From positions 12,668,501 to 12,732,500 of the forward strand of contig CM069877.1 of NCBI GenBank assembly GCA_036172665.1: a stretch of DNA of 64,000 nt. The letters are read 5' to 3'. Positions 54,048 to 64,000 of this stretch are shown here, in pieces; position 1 is the stretch's first letter, and every line of letters begins with the position of its first letter. The translations under genes and the position numbers were made by a program. The DNA is from Prosopocoilus inquinatus. Taxonomy: Eukaryota > Arthropoda > Insecta > Coleoptera > Lucanidae. The notes under the pieces were generated by a model. The model saw only the letters and a program-made list of their open reading frames with translations. It made no database searches and was not told the DNA's origin.

Positions 54048-57000
54048 CTGCAAAAGTCGCAAGAAGAAAGTCGACCGAATATGTTTGATAAAATTTGCTT
54101 CTTCGTATTTATACAGGGTGATTCAGAATAAGTGTCCGACCCGTTAGGAGCGTATTCACTATGGTCATACAAGAGTGAAATTGCAAGAAATAATTCTATC
54201 AGAGTCATTTCAGAAACCAACCTCCTTTGAAACCGAAATGGAAATTGTGATTCATTTCTTACGTATACCGGTCCTGTAACTTCCTTATCTTTTATCCGAT
54301 TTTAAGAAATGATACGTCAAACAAAATCACCGCTTTAAAAACATTTTAACCTTACCTGCAATTAATTTCTTTTTAATGTCGATTTTTTGACATATCGCAT
54401 GCAACTTATTTTTTTTTTAATTACACTATATATTTTTCTGTGCTTCTTCTATTACCAATTTTGTTTCTGAATACAACTACATTACAATTTATTTATTTAA
54501 AAAATTTTTTTATTTATTTTAATCTATTTATTTATTTATCGGCACTTAGTTGTAATTTGTTAGGAAAACGAGATTTCTGTAAAGTCTCAAGGCAGCTGCA
54601 GCACTTCTTTCCACATTCAAAATAAGCTTCAATAATATCCACATAATTTTGGTTATCCATTTTAATTTTTTTTTTATTATAAAATGTGAGAATTTTTGAA
54701 GTTAATTTTAGTAAAACGCGCGACTGACAGATAAGACACGCACAGCCCACTTAGTCTTTGTTTAATGTGATTGTTTCGTTTCTAAAATTTCTAAATCACT
54801 TCCTTAAATTCTCGTTATTTTTCCATGCATGGGTATAATTGTTTAGATTTTCAAAAAAATGTGAAAAAAGCCACAATTTGAATCGATTTAAGTAATTTTG
54901 TTTGACGTATCATTTATTAAAATCATATTTTTCAGTTCGAAATTTCGAATGAAAGAATTGCGTTTTATAAATTTTTTTCCGCAGAAAGCCATAAATAAAA
55001 ATGTCTTAGAGTTTCATTTCAAGGTAAACGCTAGTGTTTCCTTCTATTCCACGCGAGTTCATTGCACTCGCGACGCAATACAGCTGCATTAGTGCCCATC
55101 AACCAATTTAGATCTGAATTTTCAATGCATTTTATTTCAAAAGCTATGGATATTAGACACCCTATGCATACAGACATTTTGTTTTCTTTTTCTGTGTACT
55201 ACCTGTGGTTGACGGGTCGGACACTTATTTCGAATCACCCTGTATACAAGCTGTCTCAAAAATTGCGTCCACCTCTGTAAACTGACATTAGTATGAAACT
55301 GATTGCGGAAAAAATACTGTGTGCCAGATATTTTTTTAAGGCTGAAATTATCCGTAATTTTTTCGAAATATGTTAAAAAAATAAATGAAGTCGATTCTTG
55401 TCAAATGAAAATTGTAAGTAAAAAGTTTTTTTTTAACTTGAAACGGACAAAATTATGAAGGAAAAACACGTTATTGACGAATAATTAATCAATTTTGTCC
55501 GTTTCAAGTTTAAAAAACCTCTTGTTTACAAAAAATAGTACAGTAAGCCTCTGAAGTATGGAATAAAATTCGCAATTTCTTTGTTTTTGATATTGCGAAA
55601 AAACGCTTGGACAAGTGAATTTTGTTTTTAAAAAACACACATTTTCAAGTGAGAATCAATTTCTGACAATCATTTGATTCCGAGTAATGACGTCATCGAT
55701 ATTTTACTTAAATAGCAACCCACAATTTTTTTCTTGAATCCGACAGCTCACTGAATTCTCTATCCAACTACATTAAAAATGTATGATGTTTTATGGAAAA
55801 ATAATTGAGAAAAACATTATTGAATATGAAATAAAATAATATTTCAATCCGTTGTTTTTCGTTTAAATGACGAACTACGTCTACTCGACTAGAGATCCTT
55901 CTACTAAGAGTCCGGCAGAATGGCGTGCATTTTTAATTGGTTCCGCCATATTTCAGCAAAAATGTATTTCAGCCAATCATAAGAAAGAATGGAAGTGCAG
56001 TTTGGCGCCAACATTTGAATTTGACATTGAAAATAAGCAAGTAAGTTTGAGTAGTATTGTCAACTTGACACTGACGGAACTTGTTATGCTGAAATTCGAC
56101 CAAATTTGACTTTGAAAGAGCAAGTAAGGTTAGAAAGTATTGTCAATTTGACGGCATAGTAATTAATTCCGATAAGTGTGTGTTCGGACAAAGTGAAGTG
56201 CGACAATTTGACACTGATGGGAACTTTTTTGCTGAAAGATGGCTGATTCTGCCAGACTCTAACTAGAGGGTGGATCTCTAGCGGGTGTTTGAAAATTGCT
56301 AGTGCAAAAAAAAAAAAAATTGGTAGGAGTGTTGAAATTATCGGCAAAAAAATTCTAATAAAAGTCCCTTAGTTTTCGAGATAAAAATTCCTAAAAATTT
56401 AGCCAAAATTGTTGTTGCGCCACTGAATTAAGGTAACAAGGTGCCACAACAGTCACAAGTCGGTACATTGTTATTATCGAAATGAATGCCGTTTACACAA
56501 ATAATGAGTTGATGGATATCGTGTTATTTTATGGAAAATAAAAAAATTAAAAATTTGAACAAATTTTTTTCTTTTTGATTTCTTTGAACTTCCAGAAGAT
56601 GGCACCGTTTTTTTTGTACTAGCAATTTCCAAACACCCTGAATAGATTTTGTTTAAATGACAAAAATGACAAGTTTTCTTGTATTGTAGGCATTTTTTTT
56701 GTTTTGTTAAAAATGTCAGGCTTATTACATTAGTAGATAGTCGGTGATTTTTAATAATTTTTTTCTCAAAATTTTCCTCATAAAACGTCATAAGTTTTTG
56801 ATGTGGTTGGAAAAAGAATTTAATGAGCTATCAGAGAGAAAAAAAATTGGGTGTTGCTATCTAAAAAAAAATATCGATGACGTCATTACTTCAAAACAAA
56901 TTTACCTGTCCGAGCGTTTTTCGAAATGTCAAAAATAAAGAAATTACAAATTTTATTTCATACTTTAGAGCAGGAATGGCTAATACGTTGATCGCAAATT

Positions 57001-60000
57001 TATTTTTGATGGAACACTGTCGACAGGAAACGATTTTGATTTCAAGATACTGAACGTACTTAGGCACGATTTCTTCACCTACGGATAAATTTATCCGCCA
57101 GGTAGTATCCTCGGAAACTATTATCGATACAATGCTTTCCAAAGATAATACCCGGCAGATAAATTTATCAGGAGGTGAAGAAATTGGACATTAGTCGTTT
57201 CGTTTCAAGAAAGAAAATTCAAAATTGTTAATTTTTTTGTAGGTAGATCGCAATATATTTTTTAGGAAGAAAAGTCGATCCTATGTATACAGAAGTTAGC
57301 CACCCCCCTGCTGCAGAGGATCACCGTATATTAAGAAACAAGTTTCATAAGACGTAATTTTAACATACAGGGTTCTTGTTATATTTTGTTGAAAGTTCTA
57401 GGGTTTTATGCCTATTATCTTTTGGAGCTATCAGAAGAAACAAAAGCGCATCGAAAACTGGAAAAAAAACATAATTTTTGTTTTTTTTTTTAATGGAACA
57501 CCTTTATATTGTTTGCTAAGGTGAAATATCATATTTTTCTGATTTCAAAAATATATAATGTGTTGATATTTGGAAGAGCCGATTATGAGATATTTGAGAT
57601 TAGATTATCAATGAAATAATGTTTAAAATATTATGGCGGCCTGGAGTTTTGTTATTTATTATTAATCCATTGTGTTAGGTTTCCGGTAATCGAGCTTTTA
57701 TTGTTTTTTGCTAACTAAAACAGCCATTTAGAACTTGTAAGCACCTTTCCAGGTAGGGCATGGATACCGGTTTTCGGTAATACCCAAAAACCGGAATACC
57801 GGACACTTTTACACCGTTTAGTAAAACCGGTAATAAGACTTGAAATACTGAAATGTCTCACTTAACGGCAACAAAATTACCCTAATTTATAACTTTGACT
57901 ATTAATTTCCACTATTCTTTGCTGATTATTTTCTGCAATTTATTTATGTGTTGGTTTTTTATAATTATTATTATTGTTTTCTAATAATTATACTTCTCAA
58001 CAAATGAACCGGGTTACTTAAAAAAGTTAGATTAAATGAGAAAAAAATTAATATAACAATTCATTCGAAATGTTTTAGTGGTCCACTTCATTCTTTTGTT
58101 ATTATTATTTTTTTCTCACTCTCACACTTATACTTTTATAATTAGTATGTATTAATTGGACGATTTATATTTATATTAAATATGTTCTATTCTCTGTTAA
58201 GTGGCAAAACAGCTTGGCTGGACTTCCTCAACAAAATAAAGACGTTTATTATGTATAAAATAAAATAAAGATGTTTATTATGTATATTTATTATTATTGT
58301 TATTATTATTATTATTATTTATTGAATAGTATATTATCACAAAGACAGAAGCTTTATTTTAATTTTAGTTATTTATTATTACCGAAATCCCGGTATTTTA
58401 AATATAAAAATATCGAATGAATACCGGTATTGTAAAAATGCGCCGGTATTCCATGCCCTATTTCCAGGCCGTCTTGATTTTTTAAACGTCATTATGCTGA
58501 TATCTTAAACTTAATTATATTACGAACGACTCCTACAAATGTCAACATATTATATATTTTTGAAATCAGGAAAATATGGTCTTTCTTATTAGCAAACAAT
58601 ATACAGAGCGTTCCATTAAAAAAAATAAAAACTGTATTTTTTTCTCCAATTTGCGATGCGCTTTTGTTTCTTCTGATAACTCTAAAAGTTATTAGGCATA
58701 AAACCCTACACATTTTTGCATTTAAAGTTTTTCTCTATCTCCTAAAATAAACTCTCTAGATAGGGTGGAAAATATAAAAAAAAGCCCTGTACACGTCCAG
58801 TTTTAAAAAACGAGTCGAAAATGGAAAAGGGCGCCAAAACGTCTGTGTATAATACACTGTTTTTTCTGTTTGGGTTCTTCGACATGAAAAATAGCTTAAA
58901 GCCGATTTCCCACTATCGATAATTTGATCAACATTTCCATCAATAATTAATAAATATGGGTTTATGACAGCGGAAACATTTGTGCTTATCAAATTCTTAT
59001 AAAAATGTATTGATATTGGTAGTGTGATGTAATTTACTTAGATATACTGGGTGACCTATAACATATGGAGAAGATTGAAAGGGCAGCTGTATGAGATCAA
59101 AATAAAGCTTATTTTCTTAATTTTCTTTTGACCAAAACCTAAAAACAAGAAAGTTACCGCAATGTAAGCGTCTTAATTTCCTCTTTTTGATTTATACCTG
59201 CAAGTTCTTAATTACTAAAATTTATTTCACAAATTGCAACTTTATTATTAAATAGACTCTAAATTTATCAAAACCACCATTAACATTCTACATCCACTTG
59301 TTTTCGAGTTTTGTTTTGATTAATCAGCGTTTCTCGTCAACTTGGGTATTAAAAGGAAAAAATGAAATAGCCGTAACTTTTATGTGACTACTCCAACATT
59401 TTTTTTGTTTAAATAGTTGTTTCATATAAAGTAGTGTTCAGTACACTCTTAAGTACCCAAAATCTGAATTTGAAACGTGAACTATGATTTCGTTTGCTTG
59501 TTAATTAATTTCACTTTAAACTCTCGTTGTTTTTACCGAAAGTTTATTAAGGAGAAAGCTTCAATTTGATCTCCTCTAGCAACCCTTAAAATCTCCTACG
59601 TACGTTTTGAGACACCCAGTATAAGTAATATGTACTATTTTATGGAAATTTTGTTCAAAAATATTGACAATGGGATATCGGCTTAAGAATTTGTAATTTA
59701 TCGTAGGAAAATCTTATTTAGGCGGTTGGTGAAAGTGGTTTAAAATAATTTCAAATGTCAGTTTAGAGGTTATGTTTAAAATTACATATTTTGTGAGCTT
59801 ATAAATTCTGATTTAACTTTGGACCATCTTGTATCATACGAAAATTTTGTTTCTTTGTGATTTTACTGTCGGATTAGTTCGCAATATTTGTAAAGGAAGG
59901 ACACTATTTTTGAGTCACCTAGTATATGTACGTATTATACGAGAACACGTCAAGAAATAGAGTCTCTCACCGTATATAAAAGCGTATAATCCAGGGGGAA

Positions 60001-60060
60001 CATGTAGCATGCGTTGAAACTTAAATTCCGGTGCATCAGTTGAAGAGACAACACTTTTAA
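53937..60060 (-). CDS. Insect gustatory receptor, last two exons (partial)
   Basis: Join on the minus strand of 60060-59971 and 54047-53937: 66 codons plus TAA, no phase conflict. The first exon reads LKVLSLQLMHRNLSFNACYM then FPLDYTLLYT; the second starts LIAATTTYMVILIQFDLAK and ends SATELSADE. Together these are the TM7 region of the insect 7tm_7 chemoreceptors, whose hallmark is TYhhhhhQF preceded by a Phe-x-hydrophobic-Asp segment. Splice sites are good: acceptor TTTCGTTTCAG and donor ACG|GTGAGA for the first exon, acceptor ACTTTTGCAG for the last. The receptor would be a ligand-gated cation channel subunit in the plasma membrane of taste or other sensory cells (family knowledge). Earlier exons should lie above 60.1 kb on the minus strand, but I could not identify them in this window. 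Whether the gene is intact is unknown. Confidence 0.82.
54111..55246. mobile_element. TACAGGGTGATTCAGAATAA-family element, copy 2, with internal insertion
   Basis: The ends TACAGGGTGATTCAGAATAA and TTCGAATCACCCTGTATA are inverted. The outer parts align with 19961-20444. Between about 54269 and 54945 there is extra sequence absent from copy 1. It lies 64 bp upstream of the receptor last-exon acceptor. Frames at 54898 and 55062 correspond to the frame at 20101 in copy 1 and are not genes. Confidence 0.85.
54269..54945. mobile_element. Insertion nested in the 54-55 kb element
   Basis: About 0.68 kb interrupting the element after CATTTCTTACGTAT. Its ends share an inverted stretch, GAAATGATACGTCAAACAAA near 54305 against TTTGTTTGACGTATCATTTA near 54898. 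The precise borders and duplication are not clear. Confidence 0.55.
55247..56281. other. Receptor intron DNA
   Basis: AT-rich. AATTTTGTCCGTTTCAAGTT near 55492 is the inverse of a stretch near 55436 (AACTTGAAACGGACAAAATT), a hairpin of about 75 bp. An 80-codon frame at 55867-56109 has a plausible composition but no recognised family. Two similar stretches, GCAAGTAAGTTTGAG...ATTGTCAACTTGAC near 56037 and GCAAGTAAGGTTAGA...ATTGTCAATTTGAC near 56121, form a diverged direct repeat. Confidence 0.4.
56282..56640. mobile_element. 359-bp MITE with GGGTGTTTG ends
   Basis: The left end CGGGTGTTTGAAAATTGCTA then GTGCAAAAAA pairs with the right end TTTTTTGTACTAGCAATTTC then CAAACACCCTG. The inverted arms are about 35 bp. 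No coding capacity. Confidence 0.8.
57067..57187. repeat. 120-bp imperfect palindrome
   Basis: GATTTCTTCACCTACGGATA then AATTTATCCGCCAGGTA pairs inverted with TACCCGGCAGATAAATTTAT then CAGGAGGTGAAGAAATT. The arms are about 42 bp. Confidence 0.75.
57366..58791. mobile_element. Long-TIR palindromic element hosting a hAT MITE
   Basis: TACAGGGTTCTTGTTAT at the left and AAAAAAAAGCCCTGTA at the right close inverted arms of about 190 bp (GGGTTTTATGCCTATTATCT, ACAAAAGCGCATCG, TATTGTTTGCTAAG against their complements). The interior (GGCGGCCTG, CAGGCCGTCTTGATTTTTTA) matches 12406-12900. It is interrupted by 57754-58460; without that it is about 0.71 kb. Confidence 0.87.
57754..58460. mobile_element. 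707-bp hAT MITE with exact 8-bp duplication
   Basis: The left end TAGGGCATGGATACCGG and right end CCGGTATTCCATGCCCTA are inverted. The duplication TTTCCAGG is at 57746-57753 and 58461-58468. Several ACCGGTAT-type words (57764-57860 and 58380-58450) lie subterminally. Interior AT-rich with an (ATT)n run near 58290; no transposase. The empty site exists in the related copy at 12.58 kb. Confidence 0.94.
58792..59970. other. Receptor intron DNA near its donor
   Basis: AT-rich and apparently unique, without recognised repeats or exons. A sequence near 59606-59622 (TTTTGAGACACCCAGTAT) resembles element ends seen elsewhere here. Confidence 0.4.
59971..60060 (-). CDS. Gustatory receptor penultimate exon (TM7 start)
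   Basis: 90 nt, phase 0 at both ends, 30 codons. A strong pyrimidine tract (60061-60090 on the minus strand reads TTCTTTTTTCTTTAATTTCG) precedes the acceptor CAG. The protein words SLQLMHRNLSFNACYMF and PLDYTLLYT match the receptor family consensus (F/L-SLQLLH, F-x-A-x-G/M-F, L/I-D-xTLL). The longer open frame up to 60189 includes the intron and is not used. Confidence 0.82.
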
Positions 60061-60199
60061 CTGAAACGAAATTAAAGAAAAAAGAATGAACAAAGGTGCT
60101 ATGACAATTTGCAAATTTGATATATCTTCCTGATTAAGTTTAATCCTAAAAGGTACACTAATGCTTAAAAGTTTCGAAATGAAAACCAATAAAATCGTT

Positions 60200-60450
60200 C
60201 GAATTTGAACCTTATTGAAACGGGCCTAATATATTTCGAACCTTAAGGAACAGAGACACTTTCTCCGTACCCCGATAGGAGGGTTGTTTACTTAGGTCCT
60301 ATTAAACCCCGGCCGGTGCAGATGTTTATGGTTTGTTGAAATTCGTTGCCAGTATTTGGTTCCGAGTATTTACTGAGGCGACGCGCGGTTGCGAACGCGG
60401 ACGCGGTGGCGAATTTGTTTGTTCGCTTTTGCTTTAACTTAAAAATTGAA
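60200..60450. other. CpG-rich block upstream of the receptor exon
   Basis: A local GC rise with CCCCGGCCGGTGCAG (60306-60320) and GGCGACGCGCGGTTGCGAAC then GCGGACGCGGTGGCG (60377-60411). Open frames cross it on both strands (about 40 codons), without a recognisable domain. It may be an exon, a promoter-like region or an element fragment. Confidence 0.35.
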
Positions 60451-62030
60451 CAAAAAATGTTTTTTTTTTAATTAGAATATTTTATATTGTTAAATAACAG
60501 GATTTCAGATCGTATTATAAAGACATATAAATGTTAAATTGCTATAAAGGATCGACGATGTTAATTAATCTGAAAAATTATAATTATACCAAATTTCTGC
60601 CTTTATACACTTCTGGTTTGTTTGACTTCACAAAAATTTTATTCGTTTGTAGTTTGTGTATGTTTTTCTGTGGATTCTAAAATTTTCATTACGAGAAATA
60701 CATAAATAGATTTTTAGTAAATATGAAATACAGGGTGATTTATTAGCTCACCGACAAGCTTTGCCATACGGAAAGCTCACATAATTTTAAGAAAATAATA
60801 ACAATTAGGACATATGTTCGATTTTATTTATTTTTAAGTAAATAGAAGACCTCACAATTTTGATTCTAGTTATTTTGTCCCGTTCCTCTGTACAGCTGTT
60901 TCAGTCCTATTTGGGGATTCGTCAGCAGAAGCGATCGCAGGATGTCGCTATTTAAGCGGTTTCTATTATGCTATTTAAGCATTTCCGTTATATTTTACAT
61001 TTTTTTCACGTCATCTTTATTTTATAAATGTTAATATATTGATATTTTCAATTCAATTTTATCATACACGTCTTATTCACATGTCAAGAAACCTATTCAT
61101 GTAAAATATTTTCGACATCAAGAAAAATTATGTTTCATTTTACCGAACCTCTGTTTTATGATACCCTTTTGTTCTTTGTGATAAAGAGATATCACGTATA
61201 AAAACCTATGACTTTTATGCTGTTATGTTTTTCTGCGGATCCTAAAATGAAGCATCTATACATACCGTGACTTATTTTATTAACTCTAAACATAAACATA
61301 CTTTAGTTTTGTTTTTACTTGTAATAAGTTTTTCGTTGTTCTCAATAATAGAGTCTACTAATTTATTATTGAGAAATATGTCACAGTATTATTGGGCCGG
61401 TTTTTTTTTTGTAAATATATACGTGAATTATTGTTTTGTTAATTTTTACTTTAGTTTTTTTTTTTTACTTGTAATAAGTTTTTCGTTGTTCTCAATAATA
61501 AAGTATTGAATACTTTTTCCAGTGTATGTTATTCTTTTTTATACGGTATCATATAATATTGTAAGAATTTACAGTGAAATAAATTTAAAATAACTTAATT
61601 TCATTTAAATAATAAGTTTACTGATGATACTTATTGATCGAATAATTAACTCATTAAAATTATTCAGAATCATACAAATTTAGGAAACTTAACAAATAAT
61701 ATAGTATTAAACTAGAATATAGAATGATATGTGTAATACTTAAAAATTGCAATACTTGCGTTAAAAATAATATACATATTTCATTCTACGCCACAGAGGA
61801 AAAAATAATATTCTTCTTTTTAGTTTCATCTCAAATCTGACATCAGTAAAATAAGTTGAAAAGTTCATCCACAAAGTTTGGCAAGTTTTCATTAATCTAG
61901 AAGTTAAGAGAAAATGATTAAATCGTATAACATTTATTTTGTGAAAATATGTGAATGATTTTTGAGTATTTGAAAAAATATATAGAATGAGCTAGATTAT
62001 TTAAATTTGTTTCTTATTATTAAAGAGCGG
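60451..62030. other. AT-rich DNA with a 150-bp direct repeat
   Basis: TTACTTGTAATAAGTTTTTC then GTTGTTCTCAATAAT occurs at about 61316 and 61466, exactly 150 bp apart. A TACAGGGTGATTTATTAGC element end lies at 60729. No exon of the receptor was recognised on the minus strand. Confidence 0.5.
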
Positions 62031-62034
62031 ATTC

Positions 62035-64000
62035 TATGCTAAATGCATATTGCATGCATATTTTGCATATTTGAGCATTTTGTTCAATTTTCGCATATTT
62101 CTTAAAAACGTGCATATATATGCATATTTGAAAGAATTTGTGTCGAAGTGAGTAAATTTTTTCCTGAATTCTTAATTCGTCAGAACATGTTGTTGCATTA
62201 ATTAGGGTCTAGTTTGCACCCTTCTTGGGCTTAAGCAGGCAGAATTTTCCAAGTAGTGAATTAGGGATTTCCAAGTACTTTCTTAACGATGCGGTGGGGC
62301 GTTCATGTTTGCAATATTGTTTCATCACTTCTTCACGGATTATTAGTCGGTTATTGCTGCGAACGTTTAGTTCTTCCGTAAAAGTATTTTTGTTTGTGAG
62401 AAGTGCAATATGCCGAAAGACAATTCGAGCCTGGTTAATTCCTGGATCAGAAGCTATCCCGAGCTTGCTTACACCAATGGAAGCGTATTCTGTAAATTCT
62501 GTAGTAAAATGGTAAGTTTTAAGTTTGTTTTCTTCCTCCTTAGGTAAATATTTGCTTGGTTCTTGAATACTGAAAGTTCAGACAGTTTAAAAAAATTCAA
62601 GTTCTTGTTGTAGATACCAACCCAACGAAAATTTTCGGTCACACAACATGTCGGGACAGAACTACACAAGTCAAAATGCAAGAAGATGAATGAATCGAAA
62701 ACATTTCAATTACCCTTAGACGGTGGACCGTCGTTGATGACTTCATCTAATGAACAACAAGAATTTAATGCTGATTTATGCGAGGCGATGATTTGTGCAA
62801 ACATACCTTTGAAAAAACTGCAAAATTCTATTTTTAAAAGTTTTTTGGAAAAATATACCAAGAAAAATGTTCCCGATGAAAGTACGTTAAGAAAAAATTA
62901 CGTGCCTCGCATCTACAACGATACTCTAAAAGAAGTCAAGAAAATCGTAGAAAATCCATATATTTATTTTATTGTGGATGAAACTACTGATTCTTGTGGG
63001 CGTTACATTGTAAATTTGTTAATAGGGTCTTTGCGGGAAGATAAACCTAGTGAATCTTATTTAATAGCCTGTAGACAGTTAGACAAAACTAATCATTTAA
63101 GTATTTTAAGATCTGTTAATGAATGTTTTATGAAATTTTTCTCACCTAATGTAGTTCCTACTGAAAAAATTTTACTTATGGTATCAGATGCTGCCCCTTA
63201 CATGGTTAAAGCCGGGCAGCAATTTAAAACAATTTATAAAAATTTAGTTCACGTGAGTTGTTTAGCTCATGGATGTAACAGAGTAGCTGAACATATTAGA
63301 TGTGAATTTTCTGATGTAAATCTACTAATTAGTACCATTAAAAAAATATTTGTCAACAGTCCCCTACGAGTTCAGTTGTACAGGGAAAAATTGCCGAATG
63401 TACCTTTACCTCCCGAACCAGTGTTGACTAGGTGGGGAACTTAGTTGGAAGCGGCAATGTTTTATGCTGAACATTTTGTAGCAATTATGGAATTGGTTGT
63501 AGAGTTTAATGCCCAAGATAGTGTTGCTATTGCAAAGGCACAAAATATTGTAACAAAAACTTCATTGGCAAATCAACTGAACTTCATCAAAATGCATTAC
63601 AGTTTTGTAATACAAACTATAAACAATTTAGGAAAACCGAAAATGTCTTTAATAGAATCCGTTAAAATTGTTAAAGAATTTAAAGAGAATATTTCAAAAG
63701 TTCCAGGTAAAATCGGCAGTTCAGTAAATAAAAAATGTTTATCCGTTTTAGATAAAAATAGCGGCTTCAAAACCCTTGAGGAAATTTACGAAATTTTGAA
63801 TGGAAACTTTGAAATTGACTTAAGTGTAGAATTTTCAGCTATGAATCACTTTAAATATGCCCCAATTACCTCCGTGGATGTTGAAAGGAGTTTTTCAATT
63901 TATAAAAATATTTTGTCAGATAAAAGGCAAAATTTCCTGGTAGAGAACTTGGAAAAACACATTGTTGTAAATTATAATCGAAGATGTTTTTAGTCGTTAT
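62035..64000 (+). mobile_element. hAT transposon with near-complete transposase (right end outside window)
   Basis: Six GCATAT words cluster at 62045, 62056, 62065, 62093, 62112 and 62122, upstream of a spliced transposase gene. Subterminal arrays of short transposase-binding repeats are usual in hAT elements. The left border is placed just before the cluster by inference. The right end lies beyond the window, so terminal repeats and target duplication cannot be checked. Confidence 0.6.
62410..63993 (+). pseudogene. hAT transposase (BED-like finger, DUF659/hAT core), one in-frame stop
   Basis: Join of 62410-62511 and 62614-63993. Exon 1 encodes MPKDNSSLVNSWIRSYPELA then YTNGSVFCKFCSKM; the intron is GTAAGT to TTGTAG, phase 0. 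Exon 2 supplies KFSVTQHVGTELHKSK, so the finger is C-x2-C then H-x5-H, as in CGGBP1-like BED fingers. The core has the first acidic motif IVDETTDSCG, the second LMVSDAAPYM, the CLAHGC motif and LTRWGT. A TAG at 63442-63444 follows GT where the hAT family usually has Trp. The frame then continues unchanged through LEAAMFYAEHF to the dimerisation region TSVDVERSFSIYKN and stops at 63991-63993. Total about 493 codons. One nonsense change with everything else open suggests a young, recently inactivated copy, or a sequencing error. Confidence 0.85.

Noticed and set aside
55867..56109. 80-codon frame with an acceptable amino-acid mix
   Set aside because: No family is recognised, a GTAAGT-like site interrupts it, and it lies inside the receptor intron next to a direct repeat. 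Kept only as a remark.
59950..60189. Reading the full 79-residue minus frame as the receptor exon
   Set aside because: The part before LKVLSLQL is intron-like, with a pyrimidine tract and a clear CAG acceptor at 60061-60063. The part after LLYT passes a GTGAGA donor.
61267..61509. 80-codon plus frame with repeated LLVISFSLFSII
   Set aside because: Produced by the 150-bp direct repeat in AT-rich DNA; no membrane-protein family or start context supports it.
62225..62515. 96-codon frame overlapping the transposase first exon
   Set aside because: Different frame from the BED-like finger exon, which has the clear homology and splice site; this is a shadow frame.

Overview
The window is insect nuclear DNA; a beetle is a low-confidence guess. 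It is very AT-rich. It holds spliceosomal introns, a Myb proto-oncogene gene of the animal three-repeat type, the C-terminal end of an insect gustatory receptor, a eukaryotic tRNA-Gly gene, and a dense load of satellites, miniature inverted-repeat elements and hAT transposons. No bacterial-style gene organisation is visible.

Positions 1-41.6 kb are the 3' part of one plus-strand gene, Myb. Eleven coding exons (885-1034, 27852-28084, 28340-28556, 34197-34524, 37896-38065, 38128-38343, 38461-38754, 38814-38969, 39032-39139, 40070-40171, 40800-40919) join in one open frame of 697 codons. They cover most of Myb repeat R1, all of R2 and R3, the central conserved motifs and the C-terminal tail. The start codon and first exon(s) lie before the window. 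The first intron seen is 26.8 kb and is almost wholly repeat: a CpG-rich satellite with an exact 402-bp higher-order repeat (1.9-4.3 kb), A-rich arrays (6-16 kb) with a recurring ACCGTGGAGGAAA hairpin, T-rich arrays (17-23.3 kb), and a second hairpin satellite built on TAGGCAACC...GGTTTGCCTA (23.4-26.4 kb). That second satellite recurs in a later intron of the same gene (34.9-37.5 kb). The distal introns are short.

Positions 41.6-53.3 kb are intergenic. They hold a 659-bp tandem array of palindromes just past the Myb 3' UTR, two copies of a non-autonomous hAT family each with a perfect 8-bp target duplication, and a set of inverted-repeat elements nested inside one another, including a foldback with arms of about 0.9 kb.

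Positions 53.6-60.1 kb carry a tRNA-Gly(GCC) gene and, on the minus strand, the last two exons (59971-60060 and 53937-54047) of a gustatory receptor. Its TYMVILIQF signature is split from the preceding TM7 segment by a 5.9-kb intron full of elements, one of them a 707-bp hAT MITE with an exact 8-bp target duplication.

Positions 62.0-64.0 kb hold a hAT-type transposase gene: a BED-like finger split by an intron, a DUF659/hAT core and a C-terminal dimerisation region. One in-frame TAG interrupts it. A cluster of GCATAT words lies just upstream and may be its subterminal repeats.
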